A stretch of DNA of 64,000 nt from JAWVFM01 sp963841455. GTDB taxonomy: Bacteria; Actinomycetota; Thermoleophilia; Solirubrobacterales; 70-9. The DNA lies in assembly GCA_963841455.1 (NCBI GenBank), contig CAWJCU010000001.1:124001-188000 (forward strand). Direction: 5' to 3'. The translations under genes and the position numbers were made by a program. Below, one piece after another: positions 22,584 through 30,544 of the stretch. The notes under the pieces are model-generated. The model saw only the letters and a list, made by a program, of their open reading frames with translations. It searched no databases and was not told the DNA's origin. Positions within the stretch are counted from its first letter, which is position 1. Every line of letters starts with the position of its first letter.

Positions 22584-23672
22584 ATGGCGATGAGATTCCC
22601 AAGGCGCGACGACTTCGAGCCCCACGCCGACTACGGCTTCTTCGGCCCCGGCTCCGTCACTTGGAAGGTGTGGACCTATCCCACCTCGCTCACGATCGGC
22701 TTCCAGCGCTCGGTTGTCGTCGAGGAGCTGGACCCCGCCCTGATCGCCGCCGTCGATCAGACCGAGGCCGTCCGCTACCGCCCCCGCACCCGCTACGACC
22801 GCACCCTCCGCTACTTCGCGCTCATCTCGCTCGGCGACTCGCGCTCGGCGATCAAGGCCTCCGAGGTCCTGGTGAAGGTCCACGCGAAGGCCGTCGGCAC
22901 CGAGCCTCTTAGCGGCAACCCCTACGACGCCAACGACCCCCACTCGCAGCTCTGGATCCACCTCACGGCGTGGCACTCGATCCTCTACGCCTACGAGCGA
23001 TACGGCCCGGGCCGGCTCTCCGCGGAGGAGGAGAACCGCTACTGGGAGGAGTGCGCGGTCGCCGCGGAGCTTCAGACCTGCGACCCGGCCGACGTCCCCC
23101 GCTCGCGCGAGGGCATCCGCGAGTACTTCGAGGAAATGCGCCCGAAGCTCGCCGGCTCCGAGGCCGCACAGTCGATGATGGACCACCTGCTGAATGCCAG
23201 GGTCATGCTGCCGCCGGTGCCGCTCGTACTCCGCCCGGCGGCGTTCGTTGTCAACAAGGCAATGCGTTACGCGACGATCGCGACGATGCCCCGATGGATG
23301 CGGAAGATGGCTGGGCTGCGGCAGAGCCGGCTCATGGACGCGCTCATCACGCCCCTGATGCGACTGAATTTCCGTATCGCGCGCCTCAGCGCCCGCTTCC
23401 AGGTCGCCGCGCTCGCCCTCCTCTCGCCGTCGACCGTGCCCGTCGCCGCGCCGGCGCTCTTCGGCCTCCCGCCGCGCACACCCGAAACGCTTACGCCAGC
23501 CGCGGCGCGAGAGCGCTACGACGTGCTGCCGCCAGCGGAGGAATACGCGCGCTTCCGCCGGCAGATCGCGGCCAAGCTGGCGGCGAGGAACGGGATGGCC
23601 GAGGCCGACGAGAAGTGCCTGCGGGAGAACGCCTTCGCCGAGTCGGAGCCCGCGCTCGGCCCAGTCGCCTAG
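22584..23672 (+). CDS. MpaB-type (DUF2236, latex-clearing-like) oxygenase family protein
   Basis: A 362-residue, mostly helical protein. The start FEPHADYGFFGPGSVTWKVW, with the conserved G-P-G-S and W-K, and the following LTIGFQRSVVVEELDPALIA are typical of the oxygenase MpaB/DUF2236 family, whose characterised members include haem-containing rubber oxygenase Lcp. The helical core has NDPHSQLWIHLTAWHSILYA, where the His residues are candidates for haem or metal binding. It diverges from the TetR/monooxygenase operon over a shared operator, so the enzymes may act in one oxidative pathway. Biochemistry of most family members is unknown. Confidence 0.85.
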   Translation: MAMRFPRRDDFEPHADYGFFGPGSVTWKVWTYPTSLTIGFQRSVVVEELDPALIAAVDQTEAVRYRPRTRYDRTLRYFALISLGDSRSAIKASEVLVKVHAKAVGTEPLSGNPYDANDPHSQLWIHLTAWHSILYAYERYGPGRLSAEEENRYWEECAVAAELQTCDPADVPRSREGIREYFEEMRPKLAGSEAAQSMMDHLLNARVMLPPVPLVLRPAAFVVNKAMRYATIATMPRWMRKMAGLRQSRLMDALITPLMRLNFRIARLSARFQVAALALLSPSTVPVAAPALFGLPPRTPETLTPAAARERYDVLPPAEEYARFRRQIAAKLAARNGMAEADEKCLRENAFAESEPALGPVA

Positions 23673-23730
23673 GTGCTCGCAGGCTTTACGCCGAAGCCCC
23701 GAGCCTGAGGGCTCGTACAGTTGGCGCGCG

Positions 23731-25314
23731 ATGGATGCGCACGCCGACGAACAGAGGACCCAGGTGCTGATCAGCGGTGCCGGGCCGACGGGCCTGCTGC
23801 TCGCGGTGGAGCTCGCCCGCCGCGGTGTCGACTTCATGCTGATCGACGAGCTCGACTCCCCGCGCGGCTGGGACCGGGCGACGGTGATCCACCCACGCTC
23901 GATCGAGATCTTCGAGGCACTCGGCCTCGCCGATCGGTTTCTCGCCGAGAGCGGGCGCATGACCAAGGCGCGGTTCCACTCCGGCGGCGACGTCCTCGGC
24001 GAGCTCGACCTCGCCCTCCTGGAAAGCCCATACAAGTTCGACCTCCAGCTCTCCGAGGAGACGACCGAGCGGCACCTGGCCGAGTACCTCGAGTCGCTCG
24101 GCGGCCGGGTGATGCGCGGCACCAAGCTCGCCGACTTCACCCAGAGCCCCGAAGGCGTGAAGGCCACGCTGGAGCGCATTGGCGCGATCTTCGACGTTGA
24201 GGCCGAGTGGCTCGTCGGCTGCGACGGCTTTCACAGCGCCATCCGCGACGAGGCCGGCATCGAATTTCCCGGCACGGACATCGAGGACCTCTGGGCCGTG
24301 TTCGACGCCGCCGTCGCGGGCTGGGACCGGGAATACGACGTCGGCGCGGTCTTCCTCGACGACCCACCGCTGATCCTGATGCCGATGCCGAATCGGCGCT
24401 GGCGCGCCTATATGCGCCCGAGCTCGAACGAGGCTGATCTGGTCGCCGAGGCGACGGAGGTGCTGAGGCCTTACCTCCCCGATGGGGAGTTCGTCGACGT
24501 CGAGAATCCGGCCCGCTTCCGGTGCCACACGCGCGTCGCGTCAGCCTTCCGCTCGGGCCGCGTGCTTCTGGCGGGCGACGCGGCACACGTCTGCTCGCCG
24601 GCCGAGGGGCACGGGATGAACACCGGGCTCCAGGACGCCTTCAACCTCGGCTGGAAGCTCGCCCTCGTTTGCCGCGGCGAGGCGAGCGAGGGCCTCCTGG
24701 CGAGCTACGAGGTCGAGCGCCGGCCGGTCGCCGAGCGCGTCGCCTCATCCGGCGCCGACGCCGAGGCGGCCCAGGCGATGACCGGGGCGGCGGCCCGCGC
24801 GGAGCGTGACGCCGGCATCCGGAGCGTGTACGGCGACGTCGGGACCGCGCACCACGAGGCGGTCGGGCACGCCGAGCTCGACCGCTCCTACGCGGAATCG
24901 CCGATCGTGAGCGGTCCGCCGGCAGGCCGCCTCCCCTCGGGGCGCCTCCTCCCGGACACTGCGCCCGCCGACCATCCGACCGAGGGCGAGGCGTCATTGC
25001 ACACCTTCGGGCACCGCGCGGGCCACACATTGATGGTTCTGGGAGGCCCGTCGGCGGACCCGACGGCGGTGGCCGAGCTGGTCGGCCGCCTCGAAGCCTC
25101 CCACGGCGACTCGCCCGTCGCCGAGCACTTTCTCGGCTTCAGCACCCAACCTGGCCACAGCGCTGTCGGCCGCATCCACCTGGAGTGTGCCGAGCAGCTG
25201 GGCGTCGACGGCGTGACCGTCTTGGCGATCAGACCCGACCGCTACGTCGGCCTTCGCCACGACGGCGCGGACCCGGAGCCGGTTGCGCGCTACTTCGAGT
25301 CGCTGACCGGCTGA
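23731..25314 (+). CDS. FAD-dependent aromatic-ring monooxygenase (PHBH fold)
   Basis: A 527-residue class A flavoprotein hydroxylase. FAD motif VLISGAGPTGLLLAVELARR, the DG motif EWLVGCDGFHSAIRDEAGIE, and the GD motif VLLAGDAAHVCSPAEGHGMN with TGLQDAFNLGWKLALV. A thioredoxin-like C-terminal region (about 385-525) is present, as in phenol hydroxylase and pentachlorophenol monooxygenase relatives. It likely hydroxylates an aromatic or polyketide substrate with NAD(P)H and O2. It starts 58 bases after the MpaB-type gene on the same strand, so both may be read from the TetR-controlled promoter. Its end overlaps the convergent SRPBCC gene by 25 bases. Confidence 0.92.
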   Translation: MDAHADEQRTQVLISGAGPTGLLLAVELARRGVDFMLIDELDSPRGWDRATVIHPRSIEIFEALGLADRFLAESGRMTKARFHSGGDVLGELDLALLESPYKFDLQLSEETTERHLAEYLESLGGRVMRGTKLADFTQSPEGVKATLERIGAIFDVEAEWLVGCDGFHSAIRDEAGIEFPGTDIEDLWAVFDAAVAGWDREYDVGAVFLDDPPLILMPMPNRRWRAYMRPSSNEADLVAEATEVLRPYLPDGEFVDVENPARFRCHTRVASAFRSGRVLLAGDAAHVCSPAEGHGMNTGLQDAFNLGWKLALVCRGEASEGLLASYEVERRPVAERVASSGADAEAAQAMTGAAARAERDAGIRSVYGDVGTAHHEAVGHAELDRSYAESPIVSGPPAGRLPSGRLLPDTAPADHPTEGEASLHTFGHRAGHTLMVLGGPSADPTAVAELVGRLEASHGDSPVAEHFLGFSTQPGHSAVGRIHLECAEQLGVDGVTVLAIRPDRYVGLRHDGADPEPVARYFESLTG

Positions 25315-25766
25315 CCCGCGCCCTGCTTCTCGAGCTCCTTCGCCAGGCGACGCATGGCCTTGGCGTTCGAGCGCCTGACAAAGGCGCGCGTGAGCGGCCC
25401 GAGCAGACGCTCGCCGCGCGGCACCTCGAGCCATGACTGCTCGAACGAGATCCGCGTCCCCTGGCTACCGAGATCCTCGAGCAGATAGGACCCGCGCGTG
25501 CGCCGCCGGCCGCCGGCGCCAATGGTCTCCTCCACGATGCGCGTGGGCGGCTCCACCTCCACGACGGTCACCTTCAGCTGCTCGTTGGATACCGGGGCTG
25601 CCGTCTTGACCTGGGCCTTTGCCCCAACGCCCGCCGGAGGTCCCGAGAGGTGCCAGTCCACCAGCAGGTGGTCGTTGAACGATTCGTGGTTGGCGAGGAC
25701 GTCAAGAAAGGCGTAGACCCGCTCGCGCTGCTCCGGGACCGTCACCGTCACCGTGACCGGCTTCAT
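25290..25766 (-). CDS. SRPBCC-family protein
   Basis: A 158-residue START/Bet v1-like protein: KPVTVTVTVPEQRERVYAFL is the first strand and the helical entrance, then VTVVEVEPPTRIVEETIGAG and GSYLLEDLGSQGTRISFEQS, and a long C-terminal helix (AKAMRRLAKELEKQGAG) closing the cavity. Members bind hydrophobic ligands or act as polyketide cyclases. There is no signal peptide. It is convergent with the aromatic monooxygenase, 25 bases overlapping. Function cannot be narrowed. Confidence 0.85.
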   Translation of the reverse strand: MKPVTVTVTVPEQRERVYAFLDVLANHESFNDHLLVDWHLSGPPAGVGAKAQVKTAAPVSNEQLKVTVVEVEPPTRIVEETIGAGGRRRTRGSYLLEDLGSQGTRISFEQSWLEVPRGERLLGPLTRAFVRRSNAKAMRRLAKELEKQGAGQPVSDSK

Positions 25767-25802
25767 GAGGCAGGATTATCCGGGCTTCTGCCTGAGCGAG
25801 AG

Positions 25803-25891
25803 CGGAGAGGGTGGGATTCGAACCCACGAGGCGGGATGAACCGCCCACGCGATTTCCAGTCGCGCACCTTAAGCCGCTCGGTCACCTCTCC
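25803..25891 (-). tRNA. tRNA-Ser (GGA anticodon)
   Basis: On the reverse strand: acceptor GGAGAGG pairs with CCTCTCC, the anticodon stem is CGCGA/TCGCG with loop CTGGAAA giving anticodon GGA, a long variable arm (GGGCGG...CCGCC) is typical of tRNA-Ser, and the T-arm is GTGGGTTCGAATCCCAC. The discriminator is G and the 3' CCA is not encoded. It reads UCC and UCU serine codons. Confidence 0.96.
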
Positions 25892-25917
25892 GGGCGGCGC
25901 TGACGATAGCGGCGGCG

Positions 25918-27276
25918 TTAGGCGAGCGCCGGCGCCTCGGGCAGCCGTTCGAGGGCGGCCTCCATGTCAGCCTCCGAGAACTCGAGGTCCTCGAGCTTGC
26001 CGGCGTGGTAGGCGTCGTAGGCCGACATGTCGAAGTGGCCATGGCCGGAAAGGCCGAGCAATATCACCCGCTCCTCGCCGGCTTCCTTGGCCGCCTCGGC
26101 CTCGTCGAATACGGCGCGGATCGCGTGCGCGGGCTCGGGCCCCGGAATGATCCCCTCCGTGCGAGCGAATCGCACGGCGGCCTCGAACGCTGACGTCTGC
26201 GGCACCGCCTTCGCCTCAACGATCCCCTCCTTCACGAGCGCGCAGAGGCTCGGTGCGTCACCGTGGTAGCGGAGCCCGCCGGCGTGGACCGGCGGGGGAA
26301 CGAAGTCGTGGCCGAGCGTGTACATCGGCATCAGCGGCGTCATGCCCACGGTGTCGCCGAAGTCGTAACGGTACGCGCCGCGGGTGAGGGTGGGGCACGC
26401 GGCCGGCTCGGCCGCGACGAATCGCGTCTCGAGCCCGTCGCGAAGTCGCCGGCGAACCATCGGGTAGGCGAGGCCGGCGAAGTTCGAGCCGCCGCCGACG
26501 CACCCCACGACGACGTCGGGATACTCGCCCGCCATCTCCATCTGGTCGAGCGACTCCTGCCCGATCACGGTCTGGTGCAGGCACACGTGGTTCAGCACCG
26601 ACCCAAGCGAGTAGTTGGTGTCATCGCTGCCGGCCGCCACCTCCACCGCCTCCGAGATCGCGATCCCGAGGCTGCCGGAGGCGTGCTCGGCCTGTGAGCG
26701 CCCGGCATCGGTGAGGTCGGAGGGGCTGCGGTGCACGGTCGCGCCCCAGGTCTCGATCATCGCGCGCCGGTAGGGCTTCTGGTCGTAGGAGACGCCGACC
26801 ATGAACACCTCGCACTCGAGCCCGAAGAGCTGGCAGGCGAGAGCGAGCGCCGAGCCCCATTGACCGGCGCCCGTTTCGGTCGAGAGCTTCCGAATCCCCG
26901 CCTTCCTGTTGTAGTAGGCCTGCGCGACGGCCGTGTTCGGCTTGTGCGAGCCCGCAGGCGAGACGCCCTCGTACTTGTAGTAGATATGGGCGGGGGTGTC
27001 GAGCTCGCGCTCGAGGCGGCGGGCACGGAGGAGGGGAGTGGGCCGCCACAGCTTGTAGATCTCGCGGACCTCGTCGGGGATGGGGATCTCCGCGTCGGTC
27101 GAGACCTCCTGGAGGATCAGGTCCATCGGGAAGAGCGGCGCGAGGTCGTCGGGCCCGACCGGCTCCTTGGTCGCAGGATGAAGCGGAGGGGCGCCGGGCG
27201 GCAGGTCGGCGGCCAGGTTCACCCACTGGCCGGGGATGCCGGACTCGGGCAGCAGATACTTGGTCGGGTCGCTCAT
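25918..27276 (-). CDS. trpB: Tryptophan synthase beta-like protein (TrpB2 type)
   Basis: A 452-residue PLP enzyme of the TrpB2 branch, longer than the classical 400-residue TrpB1. Signatures: WRPTPLLRARRLERELDTPA, the PLP lysine in GVSPAGSHKPNTAVAQAYYN, and the phosphate loop VVVGCVGGGSNFAGLAYPMV. It condenses indole with serine; TrpB2 proteins often act without TrpA, or salvage indole, and no trpA or other trp gene is nearby. The ATG at 27276 is preferred; the longer frame to 27435 would overlap the divergent ytoQ gene. Confidence 0.93.
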   Translation of the reverse strand: MSDPTKYLLPESGIPGQWVNLAADLPPGAPPLHPATKEPVGPDDLAPLFPMDLILQEVSTDAEIPIPDEVREIYKLWRPTPLLRARRLERELDTPAHIYYKYEGVSPAGSHKPNTAVAQAYYNRKAGIRKLSTETGAGQWGSALALACQLFGLECEVFMVGVSYDQKPYRRAMIETWGATVHRSPSDLTDAGRSQAEHASGSLGIAISEAVEVAAGSDDTNYSLGSVLNHVCLHQTVIGQESLDQMEMAGEYPDVVVGCVGGGSNFAGLAYPMVRRRLRDGLETRFVAAEPAACPTLTRGAYRYDFGDTVGMTPLMPMYTLGHDFVPPPVHAGGLRYHGDAPSLCALVKEGIVEAKAVPQTSAFEAAVRFARTEGIIPGPEPAHAIRAVFDEAEAAKEAGEERVILLGLSGHGHFDMSAYDAYHAGKLEDLEFSEADMEAALERLPEAPALA

Positions 27277-27306
27277 CGTGGCCGCGATCCTAAACTTCCC
27301 GATCGA

Positions 27307-27762
27307 ATGGCGAGCGACGGAACATGGCGCGTCTACCTCTCGGGCGAGATCCACTCGGATTGGCGCGAGCGAATCGCGGACGGAGTCCGCGAGGCCGGGT
27401 TGCCCGTCGAGCTTCTTGCCCCTGTCACCGACCACTCGGCCTCAGACGACGTTGGTGCCGACATCCTCGGTGAGGAGGAGAGCAAGTTCTGGCGCGACCA
27501 CAAGGGCGCCGGCATCAACGCGGTCCGCACCCAGACCCTGCTCCGGAGCGCCGACGTGGTCGTGGTCCGCTTCGGCGACAAGTACCGCCAGTGGAACGCG
27601 GCCTTCGACGCCGGCTACGCCGCCGCTCTCGGCAAGCCCATCATCACCCTCCACGATCCCGACCTCGAGCACGCGCTGAAGGAGGTCGACGGAGCCGCGA
27701 TGGCGGTGGCCGAGCGCCCCGAGCAGGTCGTCGAGATCCTGCGCTACGCAATCGCGAAGTAG
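27307..27762 (+). CDS. ytoQ: YtoQ family protein
   Basis: A 151-residue protein beginning WRVYLSGEIHSDWRERIADG, with HSASDDVGADILGEEESKFW, then RSADVVVVRFGDKYRQWNAA and AALGKPIITLHDPDLEHALK. This matches the YtoQ family, related to nucleoside 2-deoxyribosyltransferase-like folds; activity is unknown. Start at 27307 leaves 30 bases to the divergent trpB2 start, so a shared promoter region is likely. Confidence 0.88.
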   Translation: MASDGTWRVYLSGEIHSDWRERIADGVREAGLPVELLAPVTDHSASDDVGADILGEEESKFWRDHKGAGINAVRTQTLLRSADVVVVRFGDKYRQWNAAFDAGYAAALGKPIITLHDPDLEHALKEVDGAAMAVAERPEQVVEILRYAIAK

Positions 27763-27814
27763 CGCGCGCCGACGTCGCGGTGCCATTAGTGACGTCAGTC
27801 ACGCGCGCCTTTCT

Positions 27815-27839
27815 GTTTCCCTCGATGTGCGCCGGGTAG
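27815..27839 (+). promoter_or_regulatory. SigB-type promoter of the DUF892 gene
   Basis: GTTT (27815-27818), 15 bases, GGGTAG (27834-27839), the same elements and spacing as at 10668. The start site would be near 27846, with a short leader holding the ribosome site GGAGG at 27861-27865. DUF892 proteins are typical general-stress proteins, which supports the call. Confidence 0.65.
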
Positions 27840-27871
27840 GGGCTCCGTTCACCCATAGACGGAGGTACCAG

Positions 27872-28549
27872 ATGTCTGACCAAAAGCAGAGCGAGAAGAA
27901 GCTCATCCAGTACCTGAACGAGGCCTACGGCAAGGAGCGGGAGCTCGAGACAGCGCTCGAAGCGCACATCGGGATGACCGATCGTGCCCCCTACAAGAAG
28001 CGTCTGCAGGAGCACCTGCGCGAGACCAAGCAGCACGCGCGCAAGGTCGAGCAGCGGATCAAGAAGCTCGGCGGCGCGCCGCAGCCGGTCCAGGCCGTCG
28101 TCGGCAAGGCGACCGCTGCGCTCAAGGGCCCCGTCCACACGCTGCGCGGAAGCAGTGCCGAGGAGAAGCTCCTGAAGAACGCCAAGACGGAGTACTCCGA
28201 GGAGGCCGAGGAGATCGCCACCTACACGGCGATCGAGGAGTTCGCGACCGCGGTCGGCGATCGCGACACGGCGAAGCTTGCCCGCCAGATCCGGCGCGAG
28301 GAGGAGAAGATGGCGCGCTTCCTCGAGCGCCAGATCCCGCAGCTCGCGAAAGCGGTAGCCAGGGCGGAGGTGCCAGCCAGCGAGCGGCCGACGTCGCGTC
28401 GTCGCCGCTCCACGGGCCGGCGTCGCTCGACGACGCAGAGCCGCTCGTCGACATCCCGCGGATCGAAGCGAAGCCGGGGATCCTCAAACGGCTCCCGCTC
28501 CGGCGGGCGCCGGACGACGAGCCGCAGCCGAAGCGGCAGCCGCAGCTGA
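27872..28549 (+). CDS. DUF892 (YciE/YciF-like) stress protein with Arg/Ser-rich tail
   Basis: A 225-residue protein from the ATG at 27872, six bases after GGAGG. Residues 1-160 form the DUF892 ferritin-like four-helix bundle: LIQYLNEAYGKERELETALE, HLRETKQHARKVEQRIKKLG, EEAEEIATYTAIEEFATAVG and RREEEKMARFLERQIPQLAK, with Glu and His residues placed for a di-metal site. The last 50 residues are almost only Arg, Ser, Gly and Thr (repeated SRS/RRS), an unusual basic tail that could bind nucleic acid. Preceded by a SigB-type promoter; probably a general-stress protein. Confidence 0.88.
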   Translation: MSDQKQSEKKLIQYLNEAYGKERELETALEAHIGMTDRAPYKKRLQEHLRETKQHARKVEQRIKKLGGAPQPVQAVVGKATAALKGPVHTLRGSSAEEKLLKNAKTEYSEEAEEIATYTAIEEFATAVGDRDTAKLARQIRREEEKMARFLERQIPQLAKAVARAEVPASERPTSRRRRSTGRRRSTTQSRSSTSRGSKRSRGSSNGSRSGGRRTTSRSRSGSRS

Positions 28550-28568
28550 CCGGCTGAAACCGCGCGTG

Positions 28569-28598
28569 GCCGGCCTTCAGCCTCCGCTGAAGGCCGGC
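28569..28598. terminator. Bidirectional hairpin terminator
   Basis: GCCGGCCTTCAGC and GCTGAAGGCCGGC form a perfect 13-bp stem around CTCC, between the convergent DUF892 and enoyl-CoA hydratase genes; it includes the last codons of the latter. There is no clear T-run. Confidence 0.65.
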
Positions 28599-29368
28599 TC
28601 GCGCTTCTCTACGAACGCCGCGGCCCCCTCGATGAAGTCCTTGCTTCGGCCGAGGGCGTGTTGCAGCTCGGCCTCGAGGTCGAGCTGCCCGTCGAGGTCG
28701 CCGTAGATGAACTGGTTGAGCGCGCGCTTCGAGCTCGCATAGGAGCGGGTCGGCCCCGCCGCCAGCATCTGGACCAAGGCGTTCGCTTCGTCCATGAGCT
28801 TGTCGTCCGGGTGCACCCAGTTGACGAGGCCCCAGTCGAGCGCCTGCTCGGAGGAGACGCGCTCGCCCAGGAGCGCCATCTGGAACGCTCGCGCGCGGCC
28901 GACGGCGGGGGGGACGAAGGCGGTCGAGCCACCGTCGGGCATGAGGCCGATGTTCACGAAGGCGAGGCCGAAGTAGGCGGACTCGGAGGCCATGATCAGG
29001 TCGCACGAGAGCGCCAGCGAGCAGCCGATGCCAACGGACGGGCCGTTGACGGCCGCGACCACCGGCTTGGGCAGCCGCCGCACCCCGGCGATCACCGGGT
29101 GGTAGAGGTCGTGGAGCTCCTTCTTGATGTCGGGGAATCCGTCGTCGGCCGGCTCGAATCCCGCCTTCAGGTCGGCCCCCGACGAGAACCCGCGCCCGGC
29201 GCCGGTGATGAGCACCGCGCGCACGGACTCGTCGGACGCGTCGCCCTCGATGACCTGCTTCATCTCCGCGCCGAACTGCGCGGTCCACGCGTTCAGCGTC
29301 TCGGGCCGGTTCAGGGTCAGGCGGCCGACGGCCCCGTCCTGCTCCCAGATGACGGTCTCGTAGCTCAA
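28577..29368 (-). CDS. Enoyl-CoA hydratase/isomerase family protein
   Basis: A 263-residue crotonase. Substrate and oxyanion regions: AVLITGAGRGFSSGADLKAG and PVVAAVNGPSVGIGCSLALS, followed by CDLIMASESAYFGLAFVNIG and LMPDGGSTAFVPPAVGRARA. The usual catalytic Glu of hydratases after the second oxyanion segment is not obvious; LMPDGG carries an Asp, so isomerase or other crotonase chemistry is possible. A C-terminal trimerisation helix is present. A probable role is fatty-acid or aromatic-acid beta-oxidation. It stands alone; ATG at 29368. Confidence 0.92.
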   Translation of the reverse strand: MSYETVIWEQDGAVGRLTLNRPETLNAWTAQFGAEMKQVIEGDASDESVRAVLITGAGRGFSSGADLKAGFEPADDGFPDIKKELHDLYHPVIAGVRRLPKPVVAAVNGPSVGIGCSLALSCDLIMASESAYFGLAFVNIGLMPDGGSTAFVPPAVGRARAFQMALLGERVSSEQALDWGLVNWVHPDDKLMDEANALVQMLAAGPTRSYASSKRALNQFIYGDLDGQLDLEAELQHALGRSKDFIEGAAAFVEKREPAFSGG

Positions 29369-29452
29369 GGGATCTCCTTCGTCGTTTCAGCGCGTTCGCA
29401 AGCGCTGACCGTATCGGCTGGGCGGCGCTAGCCTTCCCCTCCTCGCCATCTC

Positions 29453-29542
29453 GGAGGGGTGGCAGAGTGGTTGAATGCGGCGGTCTCGAAAACCGTTTCG
29501 GGCCATTTCGGTCCGACGAGGGTTCGAATCCCTCCCCCTCCG
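29453..29542 (+). tRNA. tRNA-Ser (CGA anticodon)
   Basis: Acceptor GGAGGGG pairs with CCCCTCC (29535-29541), anticodon stem CGGT/ACCG with loop CTCGAAA giving anticodon CGA, a long variable arm, and T-arm AGGGTTCGAATCCCT. G discriminator; CCA not encoded. The gene is complete. Its part from the anticodon loop to the 3' end is repeated exactly at 30975, marking it as an integration target. Confidence 0.96.
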
Positions 29543-29544
29543 CT
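29484..29544 (+). repeat. Direct repeat, copy 1: attachment-like 3' part of tRNA-Ser(CGA)
   Basis: 61 bases from TCTCGAAAACCG to the end of the tRNA plus two, identical to 30975-31035. The downstream flank to about 29757 is also related to the flank of copy 2 (shared CTTGATCAAGCG, CGCGTCTTT, CTTGGTCGGCTGG). This is what remains at the left side of a tRNA-integrated element. Confidence 0.85.
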
Positions 29545-29655
29545 AGAGCCCTGAATTCGGCTTGATCAAGCGATAAGCGGGGCGGCGCGCGACGCGTCTT
29601 TGAACTTGGTCGGCTGGTGCCAAGCGGGCCGTATCGCGTCCCGTGCGTGAAAGGA

Positions 29656-29677
29656 CTATCGCGCAACCATCGCGCAG
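29656..29677 (+). repeat. Tandem 11-bp repeats (YYATCGCGCAR), left set
   Basis: CTATCGCGCAA (29656-29666) is followed directly by CCATCGCGCAG (29667-29677). A further CTATCGCGCG is at 29723-29732. They lie 112 bases after attachment copy 1, and the equivalent pair follows copy 2 at the same distance. They may be integrase arm-type sites. The rest of 29545-29854 shows no gene. Confidence 0.55.
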
Positions 29678-29854
29678 ATCAACAATCGTGAAGCGGGTTT
29701 TCGGGCCGCCGGGGCTGCCCAACTATCGCGCGCGGACTCTCGCTTCTCGCGCAGAGGAGCAGTGGCTCCGAGGCGTCACCTAGCTCAGCTACGCCGGTCG
29801 TCCGAAACGGCAGACGAAGGGACCGCCAACCGTTGCACGAACCTCGCCGTCGGA

Positions 29855-30544
29855 TCAGGCAGCGTGCGCGAGTGCCGAGGGTGTCTGGCAGCCGACGATC
29901 GCTGGGGCCTCGCGGACGAGATCGTCGTTCTCGAGGGCGTCCACCATGAACAGCGCGAAATCTACGCGGCGCGTGAGGTTGCTCTGGAGGATCGGGTCGC
30001 CCACGTGGCGGCTCCACACGGGGAGGCCCTGGCTTTCGCCCTCTTCGAGGTCGCTCCCGCGCACGACCGTCCACCGCGTGTCGCTTGCAAACACCCGCCG
30101 GCACGCCTCCACCTGGTCGTCGAGGTCCGCGAAGCGAACGAGTCGTGCAAGCGGAGTGAAGATTTTCACTTGCAGGCGGAGCTTCCACGAGTACCGGTCC
30201 TGACCGTCGCGTGTGATGTGCCACCCGGACGAGAACACCAGCCGCGCCCCCGGTTGCGCATGGTCGAGCACCGCCCGGGCCGTTCCCGAGGAGTAGTCGT
30301 GGACTCCCCGCGGCACAAGCACGACGAGCACCCCGTCGCACCCCGCCACCGCTTGCTTGATGACATCGGGGTCGTCCGTCGCTCCCGGAACAACGGTGAT
30401 GCGATCCTTGAATGCGTCGAGCTTGTCGACGCTTTGCTCCCTGCAGACACCGACTACCTCGTAGCCACGGTCCAGCGCGTGCTGCACCATGTACTGGCCG
30501 AGCTTCCCAGAGGCCCCGACGATGCAGACCCTCATCGTGTGCAT
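29855..30544 (-). CDS. NmrA-like NAD(P)H-binding oxidoreductase
   Basis: About 229 residues starting at MHTMRVCIVGASGKLGQYMV (ATG at 30544, or the ATG at 30535). GASGKLG is the glycine-rich nucleotide motif of atypical SDRs; VVPGATDDPDVIKQAVAGCD and VLVVLVPRG follow the NmrA/NAD(P)H-binding pattern, and VVRGSDLEEGESQGLPVWSR is in the substrate half. There is no Tyr-x-x-x-Lys, so it may be a redox sensor or reductase. It is the only complete gene between the two exact attachment repeats. The open frame upstream to 30916 is not convincing. Confidence 0.82.
   Translation of the reverse strand: MHTMRVCIVGASGKLGQYMVQHALDRGYEVVGVCREQSVDKLDAFKDRITVVPGATDDPDVIKQAVAGCDGVLVVLVPRGVHDYSSGTARAVLDHAQPGARLVFSSGWHITRDGQDRYSWKLRLQVKIFTPLARLVRFADLDDQVEACRRVFASDTRWTVVRGSDLEEGESQGLPVWSRHVGDPILQSNLTRRVDFALFMVDALENDDLVREAPAIVGCQTPSALAHAA

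Noticed and set aside
25650..26150. Forward frame containing GWDSNPRGGMNRPRDFQSRT
   Set aside because: It is the complement of the tRNA-Ser(GGA) gene; such peptides are a well-known artefact of translating tRNA genes backwards.
28122..29666. 514-codon reverse frame with EGEGFEPSSDRNGPKRFSRP
   Set aside because: Antisense to tRNA-Ser(CGA) joined to a shadow of the enoyl-CoA hydratase gene; not coding.
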